From: Trigonopsis variabilis
Lineage: Eukaryota > Ascomycota > Trigonopsidomycetes > Trigonopsidales > Trigonopsidaceae
Assembly: GCA_003707065.3 (NCBI GenBank)
Contig: PPXM03000001.1
Span: 1,054,001 to 1,118,000 of the forward strand
Direction: 5' to 3'
Length of the DNA stretch: 64,000 nucleotides
Of the stretch, positions 1-10,007 are shown piece by piece (position 1 is the first letter of the stretch; each line of letters opens with the position of its first letter). A model generated the notes under the pieces. It was not told where the DNA came from, did no database searches, and saw only the letters and a list, made by a program, of their open reading frames with translations. Position numbers and translations under genes: made by a program.

Positions 1-677
1 TGGCTGTTATCGTTGGCATTGCCTTCAGGGAAGATAACGGGGCGAAATATAGAAAGGACATGAACATCGATGTGGACAGTGTGGGCTCTGAAGCCTCTTC
101 AGCCACGCGTGAAGCTCTTAAAAATAAAGTGGTCTGGCGAATGGCTGCCTATCTCTTTTGTTACATTGGCTCTGAGGTCAGTCTCGGCGGCTGGACGCTG
201 TCCTACATGGTCGATGTCCTGGGCGGCGAAGAACGCGCAATGACAAATGTAGTGTCGGGGTATTGGATTGGCTTGACGGCCGGTCGACTGATCCTGGGGT
301 TTGTGACTGGCAGAGGCATGGGAGAGAAGAAAAACGCCGCGTTATACATAATTATCAGCCTCTTCCTGCTGGCCATTTTTGTCTTCACCAAGACGATCTG
401 GGTGGCCGGTCTGGCTGTCTCCCTTCTTGGATTCTTCTACGGACCGCTCTTTCCTACCGCCATGGTCATTGCTAGCCGCGTCCTGCCGGCCAACTCTTCA
501 GCAGCGGGAATCGGGTTCTCGACAGCCTTGGGCGGCTCAGGAGCGGCCCTTTTTCCGTATCTGACGGGGTTCCTGGCTGAGCATTTTGGACCTGAAATCA
601 TAGGCTACTTTATGTTTGTCCCTCTTTCTTTGATGCTGGTCACCTGGCTCTTTATGCCTTCAGGCAATGTACGATAG
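1..677 (+). CDS. MFS transporter, C-terminal half (5' end outside window)
   Basis: The frame is open from the window edge (first full codon at base 3) to the stop at 675-677, about 224 residues. It looks like the second half of a 12-helix major facilitator: a hydrophilic central loop (the 'FREDNGAKYRKD' stretch) is followed by five to six hydrophobic segments, with small-residue-rich helices ('GYWIGLTAGRLILGF', 'LGFFYGPLFPTAMVIA', 'GGSGAALFPYLTGF') typical of fungal MFS_1 proteins of the FucP/Bsc6-like kind. The substrate cannot be told from this half. The Met at base 60 lies inside the loop and is not a credible start. The next gene on this strand starts about 3.1 kb downstream. Confidence 0.85.
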   Translation, partial: AVIVGIAFREDNGAKYRKDMNIDVDSVGSEASSATREALKNKVVWRMAAYLFCYIGSEVSLGGWTLSYMVDVLGGEERAMTNVVSGYWIGLTAGRLILGFVTGRGMGEKKNAALYIIISLFLLAIFVFTKTIWVAGLAVSLLGFFYGPLFPTAMVIASRVLPANSSAAGIGFSTALGGSGAALFPYLTGFLAEHFGPEIIGYFMFVPLSLMLVTWLFMPSGNVR

Positions 678-2683
678 TTCAGTAAACGAGAAAGCATAGA
701 TGGTCTTTGTAGCAACACGTTTGTAATTCAACAAGATGGCATGTATTTGTGTCGCTCTATCGTAATGAAGGTGAGAAGGCTTCTTGATGCGCGCTGCCAA
801 ACAGGACAAACCAAGCGGGAATAAGTGCAGCTCAGTATGCGCTCGCCTCTGCACCTCACGTAGAGATGCTCATGCTTGATTATATTAAGTTCAGGATCTA
901 CAGAACGCATGGTAGTCTCAAGCCTGGCTGGGCCTGATAAGGCCATATCGCATGCTCAGCACCGCTTGGTCGTAATGACTGCTGGCAAAGATTGCAGCCG
1001 AGATATTGAGAGCAAGCAGATATGCTATAGACCCAAAGTCAAGCCTCTTGGTGGTTTGATTCCTAGAAACGAGGGCGCCTTATATCCGTTGCTCTCTTTG
1101 CTCATCTTGCCTTGTTTCGGTCTTATCTCCGTATAGATCTCTCAGACATAGACAGACGAGAGTTCTCAGGCTCTCTAACTATTGCAAGCGTCTTGCCTCG
1201 TGCCTTGTTTCTATAGACTCTTTTGCGTTCATTATCGGTCCAAATGAATCCAGCACAAAAGACCCGGTGAAAGGAGGGAAAGGGAGAATAGCCATTTCAA
1301 GCCAGCTGGCTGGCACTACCATGCTTGTTTCATTATTTTAGGCGGCATGAAGCGCCTCTGAAGCGCGCTCTGCGGAGTTACTTTGGCCTTGCTCTTGCAA
1401 TTGAAGCCTTGCCGTCAGCTTCTCTCCTGCGATATGCCTTGATGGATATCAGCTAATTCAGACCAAGAAGTTTATCAGATCGTCTATAATCGCTTTTCCT
1501 CGTGTTTTGGCAATGGCTAGTTGGTACGCTGGGACGTATTATCTGTCTCGCCCGAGGTGGCAGTTCTAGCGGGTATTTTGATATCTGCTCTCTCGACAAC
1601 TTGCCCTTAACAATTTTACGGCGCTCTTTAGTGAATTGGCTCATCTCGCGGCCCTGTCGAGTTGTGTCGGTTTTGTTTGGATCCGTTTGGTATGATCTTC
1701 GTGTTCTGCCTTAGTTCCATGGAAATGTATCTTAACAAGCAATAGGCGGACTTTCAGCTATGCTTGCATCTCCTTCCAGCTTCATGCCTGCACCACAAGT
1801 CCTCCTTCTCTTGAGAATAGCATTTCTTTGATATTCTTTCTATCTGCTTGGTGCGTCTGTGTCTTGTCGATCTCCGCCTTTCCTCGACTATTATGACCAT
1901 TACAAGCCCACTGTATATCTGTGATATCTTGTTTTCTTGGTATTCTCGAGCGGTTTTGAATCTGCTTTCACTTCGTCCAGTTGGACCGTCCTTGTTAACT
2001 TGTGGCATTCAGCTCTATATTCGACCCTGCTGTGGGCTTCCTTATAATTATTAGTGCTATTGGACGCCATACTTTGTATTATACCTCGTGTTTTGAGAGC
2101 AAGTCCATCCAGCATACCTGGCTAGACATGCCTGGAAGAGCTGGTCGATTGATCGATATTTAGGCACGAGTGGACTTTATCTACAAGTCTCTTGCCTATT
2201 GTCTACTTGATCGATTGGCCCAGACTCGGGCTTTTGCGATCTTCGGCTATGCCCGAGTCTTCTGCGGAAATACCATAATAGGAACCTCCTGGTTCTACGC
2301 ATTTGGATTTATTCAAACCGGTCCTAAATATTGTGCCGAATGACTCCTTTGAGCTGCATTTATGACTCTTGGCCATCCCTTTGTGCAAAGTTTACGGGCA
2401 TATGGCCCGTGACTCGTGAATCATATCCCTGTATGTCGTATGCGAAAACCATGAAACCAGCTGCATTGGTCACCGTGATCTGCATAATATCCCTTCTCTC
2501 TGGACCGTTTATCACTCTCATCGTCAACGGTTGCGTTTCACTCGGTCAAGTCCGAACGCTGCGCTGCGCTTCAAGCCGGGCCGTCGATAACGCGCGACTC
2601 CCACGTCAATGATACCGCAGTCATGGTCGACTTTTGCTCCAAACCAGTCCGTGACAGGCCCCGATAGCGCTCGGGAGGCATTG

Positions 2684-2857
2684 ACCGCGGGGGTTTAGAC
2701 TACACTGTGATACTCTGCCCGCGGTTGGACATGCAATTGGGGCGTGGTCAATCTAAAGATAAGCATGTCTGATACCAATTGACCAATAAGGCCTCGCATG
2801 AGAAGGAGATGGCATGCTCCAACAGGGCACCCTCGGCCAGGAGCGCCACCGCGGTGG
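2684..2857. promoter_or_regulatory. Cluster of CCGCGG palindromes
   Basis: ACCGCGGG (2684-2691) and CCCGCGGT (2718-2725) form an inverted repeat with a 26-base spacer, and a perfect 12-bp palindrome, CCACCGCGGTGG, lies at 2846-2857. All share a CCGCGG core, the back-to-back CGG triplet arrangement used by Zn2Cys6 dimers (the yeast Pdr1/Pdr3 element is TCCGCGGA). A regulatory role is an inference; the sites are about 0.95-1.1 kb before the permease start. Confidence 0.35.
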
Positions 2858-3396
2858 ACAGGACTACAGTGCGAGTAAAACTAGATGAGAATCAGACGGA
2901 CATGACCGCAGATGCAAGGAAATAGGCAACTCGGACATGACCATCAGGAAATGACGGCTTTTCCTTGGAGCTGGGGAACGATGTGCAGCAAGGCCATGTC
3001 AATACTGATCGGTTGGGAGTTACCCCATTGGGCCTGCAGTCCGGGACCGACTGCAAACTGGAACGATAAGGAACGCAGCCTAGTCGAGGCCAGCGAGGCA
3101 AGAGCCATGTGAATGGCTGGAGAAACAGACGCGAAAAGGCAACTGATAGAGATTCTTCACCGCCGGTCCTCGATAGGTGGTCCCAGCGAAGGCTGGAGAA
3201 GAATGCACAGTAAAGGCCCTCTTCTTATCTAGCATGACGTTAAAACAGAGCCAATTACGATGGAGGGCGGTGGGCCGGTGAAGGATTGGCTGTGGGGAGG
3301 GATGGATGACTGGCAAAAAAAATTTCAGCCGAGTTTTTGGATCCTAAGCTCGAACCACCGTCGCCTTTCACCGAGAAGTGGCCCTAGTCAGATAAG
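2758..3396. promoter_or_regulatory. GATAAG boxes upstream of the purine permease
   Basis: GATAAG occurs at 2758-2763, 3065-3070 and 3391-3396 on the plus strand and as CTTATC at 3224-3229. GATA factors of the AreA/Gln3 class activate nitrogen-scavenging genes, including purine permeases in Aspergillus, through HGATAR boxes. Four exact copies in about 640 bp ahead of a uric-acid/xanthine permease fit that regulation. The number expected by chance was not computed. Confidence 0.45.
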
Positions 3397-3430
3397 CGGA
3401 TGGGCCAAGCTTGAGATTGCTATCATTCAT

Positions 3431-3442
3431 CGGTCATGTCCG
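3431..3442. promoter_or_regulatory. CGG-N6-CCG box (UaY/Ppr1-type)
   Basis: CGGTCATGTCCG is an exact CGG-N6-CCG, flanked 5' by T (TCGG). This is the site geometry of Aspergillus UaY, the purine-inducer Zn2Cys6 activator (TCGG-N6-CCGA), and of yeast Ppr1. It lies about 350 bp before the permease start. That a UaY-like factor binds here is inference. Confidence 0.4.
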
Positions 3443-3728
3443 GGCGGACACTAATGCCCTTGAGTCATCCGGTGCAAATTTTGATCTCTCGACGAACAAT
3501 GGATAGAGGAGGAAAAGGCCCGGTGGATCTAAACAGATCTAATAAACACAAGGAAACGAGGTTAAATTAGCCCAGACGAGGTCCTTGCCTGCGGAAACGC
3601 CCGCGATTTACGAAAATAGGCGAAGTTATGGTCCCCCTTGGCCCTTGCTTAGCGACGGGTTTGCCCTTTCAGGCATGGACGCCATCGAATCAATATCTAC
3701 GCCGCATTGATACGGAACGTCCATCCAT

Positions 3729-3738
3729 TATATATAAG
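3729..3738 (+). promoter_or_regulatory. TATA box of the purine permease gene
   Basis: TATATATAAG lies 56 bp before the ATG at 3794, a good distance for a short leader; the leader is A-rich up to the start (CAACAATG). Confidence 0.55.
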
Positions 3739-3793
3739 ACGGCCAGACGACTGCAGGGAAGCAAGATCGGGAAAAACACGAAAACAAGCAACA

Positions 3794-5595
3794 ATGTCAG
3801 TCAGAGACCTTGAGCCCGAAGCTCTGGATACGCCAGGAGACTTGGCCTATACGCCCAAGAAAACCATTGGCGAGACGGTCAAGTCTCGAGCCCGATATCT
3901 ATGTACCAAGGACGCTTGGATTGGAACATATGACTATGCATTTTTATTCACTCCCACCATTCCGTTTCTTCAGCGCGAGCGCAAGGTAAGTGGCTGGATC
4001 GGCTTTTTGGTACAGGTATTGACACCCAGGCTACGCCGTTCTTTGGGCTGAACGACAATATTCCTATTTTACTGGCCTGTCTTTTGGGCTTTCAGCATAC
4101 ATTGTCCATGTTGGCGGGTATCATCACGCCTCCGCTGATTCTGGCGGGCGCAGGCGGCGTGAATCTGGACTCGCAGTTACAAGAGTATCTGGTGTCGGCG
4201 TCGCTTATCTCGTGTGGCATTCTGTCGCTGGTGCAAATCACCCGGTTCCACGTCTACAAGACGCCTTACTACATTGGCACGGGCCTGATTTCGGTCGTGG
4301 GCACGTCCTTCACAACCATTTCGGTCGCCACTGGTGCGTTTGAGCAAATGTACAAGGACGGCATGTGCCCCACGGCCGCGGATGGAACCAAGCTCCCCTG
4401 TCCCGATGGATACGGTGCTCTGATTGGAACGACCTGCGTGTGCGGCCTGTTTGAAGTGGCCCTCTCGTTTGTTCCACCAAAGATGCTCCAGCGAATCTTC
4501 CCTCCTATGGTGACTGGACCCACCGTTCTTCTCATTGGCGTCTCGCTCATCTCGTCTGCGTTTGCAGACTGGGCCGGTGGCTCGGGTCTGTGCATGGAGA
4601 GCACCACGTACGACTGTCCCAGCCCTGGAGGCCCGCAAGCTGCGCCTTGGGGCTCTGCCAAATTCATCGGGCTCGGCTTCCTGGTCTTTCTCACCATTAT
4701 CTTGTGCGAGCGCTGGGGTGCGCCCATCATGAAGTCGTGCTCGGTCGTCATGGGTCTCTTGGTCGGCTGCATTGTCGCTGCTGCCTGCGGGTACTTCTCT
4801 CCTGACGACGTCAAGGCCGCTCCGGCCGTGAACTTCCTCTGGGTGCACACCTTCAAGCTCACCGTGTACGGCCCGCTGGTCCTGCCTTGTCTGGCCGTGT
4901 ATCTTGTGCTGGCTCTTGAGGCGATTGGCGACATCACCGCGTCGTGCGATGTGTCGCGCCTCGAGGTCGAGGGTCCTGTGTTTGACAGCCGGATCCAGGG
5001 CGGCGTTTTGGCCGATGGGTTGAACGGAATCATTGCCGGGCTCTTCACGCTTCCTCCCCTGTCGACGTTTGCTCAAAACAACGGTGTCATTGCTCTGACC
5101 AAGTGCGCGAACCGATATGCTGGGTACTGGTGCTGCTTTTTCCTCTTGATCATGGGTATTTTCGCCAAGTTCGCCGGCGCCATTGTATCTATTCCCGCTC
5201 CTGTCCTTGGCGGCATGACGACCTTCCTCTTCTCCTCCGTGGCTGCGTCCGGTCTTCGCATCATCTCGACCGTGCCGTTTACGCGCCGCAACCGCTTCGT
5301 CCTGACCTGCTCGGCCGGCATTGGCTTTGGCGCCATCCTGGTGCCGTCATGGTTCAGCTACGTCTTCACCTACGAGGGCAACAACGGCGGTCTCCGTGGC
5401 TTCCTCAACGCCATCACGCTGGTCATGGAGACTGGCTTCGCCGTCTGTGCTCTGCTCGGCACGCTCCTGAACCTGTTCATTCCCGACGAGCCGGACGAGA
5501 TCGAGGTCGAGGGCGAGGAGGTCGTTGGCGGCGAGATCGAGGAGATCCCGAGCCATAAAGACGACATGGAGTTGAACGGCGACGAGAAGTTATGA
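3794..5595 (+). CDS. uapA/uapC: Xanthine/uric-acid permease (NAT/NCS2 family)
   Basis: Plasma-membrane H+ symporter for purine bases, feeding the purine-degradation pathway. Exons 3794-3985 and 4030-5595 give 585 residues, the normal length; the 44-nt intron (GTAAGT...CCAG) is phase 0 and joins 'RERK' to 'ATPFFGLNDNIP'. The usual 12-14 hydrophobic helices are present. Landmarks of UapA are visible: 'QH' in helix 1 (H87), 'EAIGDITASCDVSR' (E361, equivalent of UapA E356), 'VLADG' (D393), and the NAT signature 'QNNGVIALTK' from Q413 (UapA Q408), ending in Lys instead of Arg. The start was chosen at 3794 because an upstream in-frame frame has no good ATG and would extend into the TATA region. UapA versus UapC cannot be decided. 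GATAAG and CGG-N6-CCG boxes precede it. Confidence 0.93.
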
Positions 5596-6142
5596 GCTGG
5601 ATTGGTTAGTTGTTGTTTGTTATTGGATAATTTAAGGTAGTTTGGACTCGTTATCGTACGCTCGGCCCTCATCAGCCTCGCGGTCCTCCCCCGCCGATCA
5701 CTTGTCAGGCCGCTGCCCAGATCCATTTCCATTCGCCACAAACGCCCCTCTACGGCGTCCCGGACTACAGGTGCCAAACTATCCACACCCGCTACCCAAC
5801 CAAGTCGGCAAAGATGGTCCTGGCCCACGTACCGGGGCCGGTGTCAGATGAGTGCCCGTCGTAGTGGGGGGACGACGGCTCAGAGGACCCACCACCGCAA
5901 CGAAAATTTCCCCAAACACATTGTACCAGGCGGCCAGCGTTCCGGAAACAGCCCGTAGAGCACCAAACCATGCGCGTGCCTTGCTGCCGTAGAACCACGC
6001 CAGAGGCAGGCCGGAAAAATAACTTCCCCGCGCCCCAGGCTGTGGAGCAGTAAGCTCCGGATACCCCAGCTTTTGACCCCGGTCGTTCACCCCGCCTTGT
6101 CGCTTGGCAACGAACGCCTCCTCCATCCGTTTTCCTTTTACC
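5596..6142. other. Intergenic/leader between permease and Mig1-like gene
   Basis: 547 bp, GC-rich. Contains the permease 3' UTR and the probable long leader and promoter of the zinc-finger gene. Long open frames on the minus strand here run on under the zinc-finger gene and have the Arg/Gly-rich make-up of a GC-rich shadow, so I call nothing. Confidence 0.4.
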
Positions 6143-7444
6143 ATGGCGTCTGACACGAGCCGGTCTACTTCTACCCGTCCGATGGGATCTCCAGCTTCGG
6201 CGACGCCCTCGTCGACGACTTCGGCGGTTTCTGCCGATATGCCCCGGCCTTACAAGTGCCCCATGTGCGACAAGGCCTTCCATCGACTCGAGCACCAGAC
6301 TCGCCACATCCGGACCCACACGGGCGAGAAGCCCCATGCGTGCACGTTTCCGGGATGTTCCAAGCGCTTTTCGCGCTCGGACGAGCTCACCCGCCATTCT
6401 CGAATCCATTCCAACCCGACCTCGAGACGGTCCAAGGCCCCGGCAGTCAACCCGCACAACGTCGGCGCCACGTTCACGTTTGATCCAACTGCAGACACTG
6501 CGCGCGGCCGAAAGAGGCGTCCTCTGGGCGCAGGAGCCAAATCGGCTCCCTCTTCGCGTCCCCATTCTCCCCCGCCGTCAGGCCTGGTCTTCCCTTCAGG
6601 GCTGGCTTTTCCTGATCTGCCGCGACCGTCCCATGCTGATATGAACCTGCTGGCCACCGCAGCGTCGCGGGAGCTCGAGCGCGAGCGAGAACGAGACCGG
6701 CCTCTCCAGACAAGTCTGTCTTCAACGTCACTCGACGGCCTGGCGGCGCTGTCGGCTCGCGACGCTGAAATCCACGAGCACGCGAACGTCGACCGAGATG
6801 GATCTTTACATTTCTCCCGCTCGTCTCCTTCGCTGAATGCTCTGTCTGCTACGTCACCCTATAACCCCCAGTTCCATCTCGGCTCCGTGCACCACGAACA
6901 CAGGCGACCACGATTACCCGGATTGACTCCGCTGACTGCGCTCAACGGGTCGCCCATGGCAGGACGGTATCCGACGTCTGGCGCCAGATCGCAGCCGATC
7001 TCCCGATCTCACTCGCGCGAGCGGGGGCAGGAAGACCGGCACATCAAGCGATCGAGGCCAAACTCGCCCTTGTCGACTGCTCCCAACTCTCCCTCTCCTC
7101 CTCTTCCCGTCGAACTGTCCCCGTCGCCGGATTATACGCCTCTCCACACTCCTGCCCACTCGCCGCGGCTCCATCCGCGCGAGATCGACGCCCTCCATGG
7201 TCTCCAGCTGCCGTCGATGCGGGAGATGAGGAACCTGTCTCTGCGAGGGGCCTCGAGTCCAGGAAACACCCTGCCGCCGCCGATGCAGCTGGCGGCGTTG
7301 AGTGGGCTGGCGGGGCCGGTGGACTCGGGGCAAGGAGGAGAGCGGCCGCTCGCTCGCCAGCCTCATTCGCGGGTCTCTGTGCTCGATTTAATAAACGACG
7401 AGCGCAAGGAAGAAGAGGATACCAAGGTGAAAGTGGAAACATAG
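6143..7444 (+). CDS. MIG1/creA: Mig1/CreA-type C2H2 zinc-finger repressor
   Basis: DNA-binding regulator of glucose (carbon catabolite) repression; nuclear when glucose is high. 433 residues, no intron. Two tandem C2H2 fingers occupy residues 37-59 ('[19 protein letters not shown]') and about 65-89 ('[19 protein letters not shown]'), joined by the linker '[11 protein letters not shown]'; this pair is almost identical to that of CreA/Mig1, which binds SYGGRG. The rest is Ser/Pro-rich low complexity, with basic patches (residues about 130, 305) and a hydrophobic short block near the C-terminus ('[15 protein letters not shown]') that looks like the effector end of CreA proteins. The ATG at 6143 has a strong context (ACCATGG); the open frame extends 13 codons further up without an ATG. 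Mig2/Mig3-like paralogues cannot be excluded. Confidence 0.9.
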   Translation: MASDTSRSTSTRPMGSPASATPSSTTSAVSADMPRPYKCPMCDKAFHRLEHQTRHIRTHTGEKPHACTFPGCSKRFSRSDELTRHSRIHSNPTSRRSKAPAVNPHNVGATFTFDPTADTARGRKRRPLGAGAKSAPSSRPHSPPPSGLVFPSGLAFPDLPRPSHADMNLLATAASRELERERERDRPLQTSLSSTSLDGLAALSARDAEIHEHANVDRDGSLHFSRSSPSLNALSATSPYNPQFHLGSVHHEHRRPRLPGLTPLTALNGSPMAGRYPTSGARSQPISRSHSRERGQEDRHIKRSRPNSPLSTAPNSPSPPLPVELSPSPDYTPLHTPAHSPRLHPREIDALHGLQLPSMREMRNLSLRGASSPGNTLPPPMQLAALSGLAGPVDSGQGGERPLARQPHSRVSVLDLINDERKEEEDTKVKVET

Positions 7445-7576
7445 AGTGTACGATAGCGGGACGTGTATTGTTATTTGGGAGTATTTGAATGTCATGATAG
7501 CCTGTGTGTCTTGGACGGCATGTGTTGTAGTACGCACTAGTGAAAACCTGCCCATTATATCTTGAACGCCTACCCA

Positions 7577-8611
7577 TTATATCTTTATATAGAAATGTTC
7601 GCCCGTCTCGGTGACGCGGATCGTGTCTCCCACCTCAAGAGTCCATCCCGTTCCAATGTTGACCAGGTTCATTGCAAAGCAAGGCTGGAACTTGGCCCCT
7701 GGATCGACGCGCCGGAACTTTTGCATGGTCCGGTACGGCTCGTGCAGGGGGTGGAACTTGCCCGTCTGGGGATCCACGGTTGGAACTGGACACCGCACGT
7801 TTCTAGACGCAACGTACATTTCGCCCACATCTTTGCCGTTGCGGACTGTAGTAAAGCGCTTCCATGTCTCTTCAGCGTACGGCTGGTCGATGCCGGAAAT
7901 GAGGATGTTTGATCGGAACCGGCTTGGCTGCAGATCTGCAATTTGCTCCTTGACGTGGTCCCGCACGTCCTGCAAGGACTCCATGGCCATGAGACTGACG
8001 GGAAAGTAATCAGTAAACCCAGTCACTGGCACGATTCCTCCCACCTCCGAAGGAGGAGTCATCCGCGTCACCTGCCGGAGTTGCTTGGGGTAGAGGAGAA
8101 CCGTATTATCTGGCAGACCGAGACTAGTCAGAAAGTGGCGAGGCACAAGGTGGGCAAGGTTGTAAGCTTCAACTACCGAGTTCCATATTCTCGCCCGCAC
8201 TACCGGCGCCGAGGACAGAAGCCCAGCCTGCGGCACGAGCGGGATCGAAAACGACCCCCCGTCTTGTTCCAGGACTTCTCCGGCATCAGGGTGGGCACCG
8301 TTTCCTTTCTGGGCCGGTCCAAGGACTGGATAATGGATCGTAATCGTGTTCGATGGGATGTCCATCGATGGCTTTGTTAACGCCAGGGCAGGGAACTCCC
8401 GCTGGGTATAAAAAAACACATCCACAGTTTCCTCGTGTTCGCCTTCGGGCCCTTTGATCGTCACTTGACGGCCAGGCTCGAGCGTTCCAAACATGAACAT
8501 GCGGTCGTAGAGAATGCCCGTGTCTGATACGGTCACTTGGTCGCATCTTATTCCTGGGAGAGACTTTACCGGAAAGACATAGAGGTGGTCTATGCAAATG
8601 GTCCTTGTCAT
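7577..8611 (-). CDS. MOSC-domain molybdenum-cofactor protein (mARC/YcbX-like)
   Basis: 344 residues, intronless, ATG at 8611. The N-terminal third matches the MOSC N-terminal beta-barrel ('IDHLYVFPVKSLPGI', 'GILYDRMFMF'), followed by the MOSC domain with the pattern 'RNVRCPVPTVDPQTG', whose Cys (C274) corresponds to the molybdenum-ligating Cys of mitochondrial amidoxime reducing component. Such proteins reduce N-hydroxylated compounds with cytochrome b5 and its reductase. No ferredoxin domain follows, so it is the short form. It has no clear targeting presequence. It is convergent with the Mig1-like gene, with 132 bp between stops. The exact substrate is unknown. Confidence 0.85.
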   Translation of the reverse strand: MTRTICIDHLYVFPVKSLPGIRCDQVTVSDTGILYDRMFMFGTLEPGRQVTIKGPEGEHEETVDVFFYTQREFPALALTKPSMDIPSNTITIHYPVLGPAQKGNGAHPDAGEVLEQDGGSFSIPLVPQAGLLSSAPVVRARIWNSVVEAYNLAHLVPRHFLTSLGLPDNTVLLYPKQLRQVTRMTPPSEVGGIVPVTGFTDYFPVSLMAMESLQDVRDHVKEQIADLQPSRFRSNILISGIDQPYAEETWKRFTTVRNGKDVGEMYVASRNVRCPVPTVDPQTGKFHPLHEPYRTMQKFRRVDPGAKFQPCFAMNLVNIGTGWTLEVGDTIRVTETGEHFYIKI

Positions 8612-10007
8612 TGTGTCCGTTCAGACTCAAGATCCACAGCCGCAGTCTTCCAAGTGTGGGGTCAACCAGAGTTACGCTTGACTACAGAGAGTGCCTGGCT
8701 CTGAGCGCTTGGTGGTTATGGCTATGCAGCTAAGAAGTGGATCAAGAGGTTTGTTTAATTGGCCACATGGCGCTTGAAGTTGTTCAGTAGTGGCCTGAGC
8801 GAGACGTAAGCTCAAGGAACAAGTTGGCACGCAGATGTCAGTCAGGGCAGGTGCACTTGACATCGCCTGCGTTGCATCTGGCACAACGCCATGCTTGTCT
8901 GTACAGTGTCGATTGCCGTCACTTGCGATTGAAGTCTTTCTGTAGTGGACATGATGGGTAAATGGCGAGCTAGTAAAATTATTTCCAAGATATTCTTTCG
9001 TTCTTTGTCTCGTTACTAAGCTCACTGTCATTTTGGGCCTATGTACACCTGTCATATTAGACATAACAAGGAACGGGCGCCTAGCAAACTCCAGCTCATG
9101 TTTGGGTCTCTAGTGCGCTGCAAGCTACGGCTTAGTGACTGTTATCTCTGCCGTTTTATGATCTCCTCTCGTCTTATGATTTATCTTGGTGTAGATTCAT
9201 GTGTCATCCGATCAACGTATGGTAGACATTTGCGGGTATAACGTGATCATCCGTCTCATCGACGAACGGCATTGCCCGCGGTCTCCTGGAATGTCATCGA
9301 GTTGCCACGTCCAATGCTCGTGTTAAGTAGAAACAGCGTAATTCGGCCATTGATCACTGTTGCCTGGTCTGGCTCTGAGCTGCCTAGACTGCTCGAACTG
9401 CCCTGACTGCTCGAACTGCCCTGACTGCTCGAACTGCCCTGACTGCTCGACCTGCCTCTCTGCGTGACTTGATCGAATCTCACTCTAGACCTCCATCGCT
9501 ATCAGACTCACTCCAGCCTCTGTGGCCTCCAGGTATTTCCATGACCCCAATACGAGGGTGTGTACTGCTGCTTTACATCTTTATTCTACTTTGTGTGCAT
9601 CTGCCCGTCGTGTAAAGCTCCTGCGTGGTTTCGTAACTACCTAAATCCCAACGAACAGTACACTCGTCGACCGTAAAAAAAAATTCCAAGTTTTACTACC
9701 AAAGCCAGTCAAATTAAAGGGCGATATATACACATAAGCAAAATAAAAACAAGTATTATTAAACGTTCCTGAAGCTTGATGACAGTGCACAGCCAACAAT
9801 CCAGCTAGACCACACCGTCCACTAACTGTCTACGCTTCCTAGCTGACATGACATGCCAAAAGACAAGTACGCACCAAGAGGCCGGAGATTATCCCCCGCG
9901 ATGTGATCTACAAAGGGTAAGAGCTTTCCGGGCATTATCCTCCGTGGAGAGAACAAGACGTTCCAGGGCAAAACGACGCTGCAACGCCAACTCCCAACAA
10001 CTTGAAA
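8612..10007. other. 1.4 kb intergenic between divergent MOSC and SHMT genes
   Basis: A minus-strand frame of 130 codons (8672-9064) starts with ATG but has no recognisable domain and unremarkable composition; I do not call it. An 18-bp tandem repeat lies at 9372-9456. The last 300 bp before the SHMT start are AT-rich (about 9690-9770) and then GC-rich, consistent with a promoter. Confidence 0.4.
9372..9456. repeat. 18-bp tandem repeat (minisatellite)
   Basis: The unit GCTCGAACTGCCCTGACT is repeated exactly at 9391-9408, 9409-9426 and 9427-9444, followed by a diverged partial unit from 9445 and preceded by a degenerate unit from about 9372. In one minus-strand frame it reads as SSSQG-type repeats, but there is no supporting gene. 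Confidence 0.85.

Larger units (their letters stand above)
678..3793. other. 3.1 kb without a recognisable gene
   Basis: No frame longer than about 90 codons, no splice-joined family match and no tRNA-like cloverleaf seen. The first 1.9 kb is pyrimidine-rich on the plus strand and featureless to me. The last 1.2 kb is likely the promoter of the purine permease: it holds CCGCGG palindromes (2684-2857), four GATAAG boxes, a CGG-N6-CCG box and a TATA box, listed separately. Confidence 0.5.

Noticed and set aside
3336-3362. GGTTCGA on the minus strand, like a tRNA B box
   Set aside because: No pairing T stem and no A box at the right distance.
4177-5076. Minus-strand open frames of 299 and 259 codons
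   Set aside because: They lie antisense under the purine permease, are Arg/Gly/Pro-rich and match no family; typical shadows in GC-rich coding sequence.
5792-6565. Minus-strand open frame of 257 codons
   Set aside because: Runs under the zinc fingers of the Mig1-like gene; extremely Arg/Gly-rich, a GC shadow.
8672-9064. Minus-strand frame of 130 codons with ATG
   Set aside because: No domain, signal or neighbour support; composition not clearly coding.
9256-9483. SSSQG-repeat frame on the minus strand
   Set aside because: The repeat is only the reading of the 18-bp minisatellite; no gene context.
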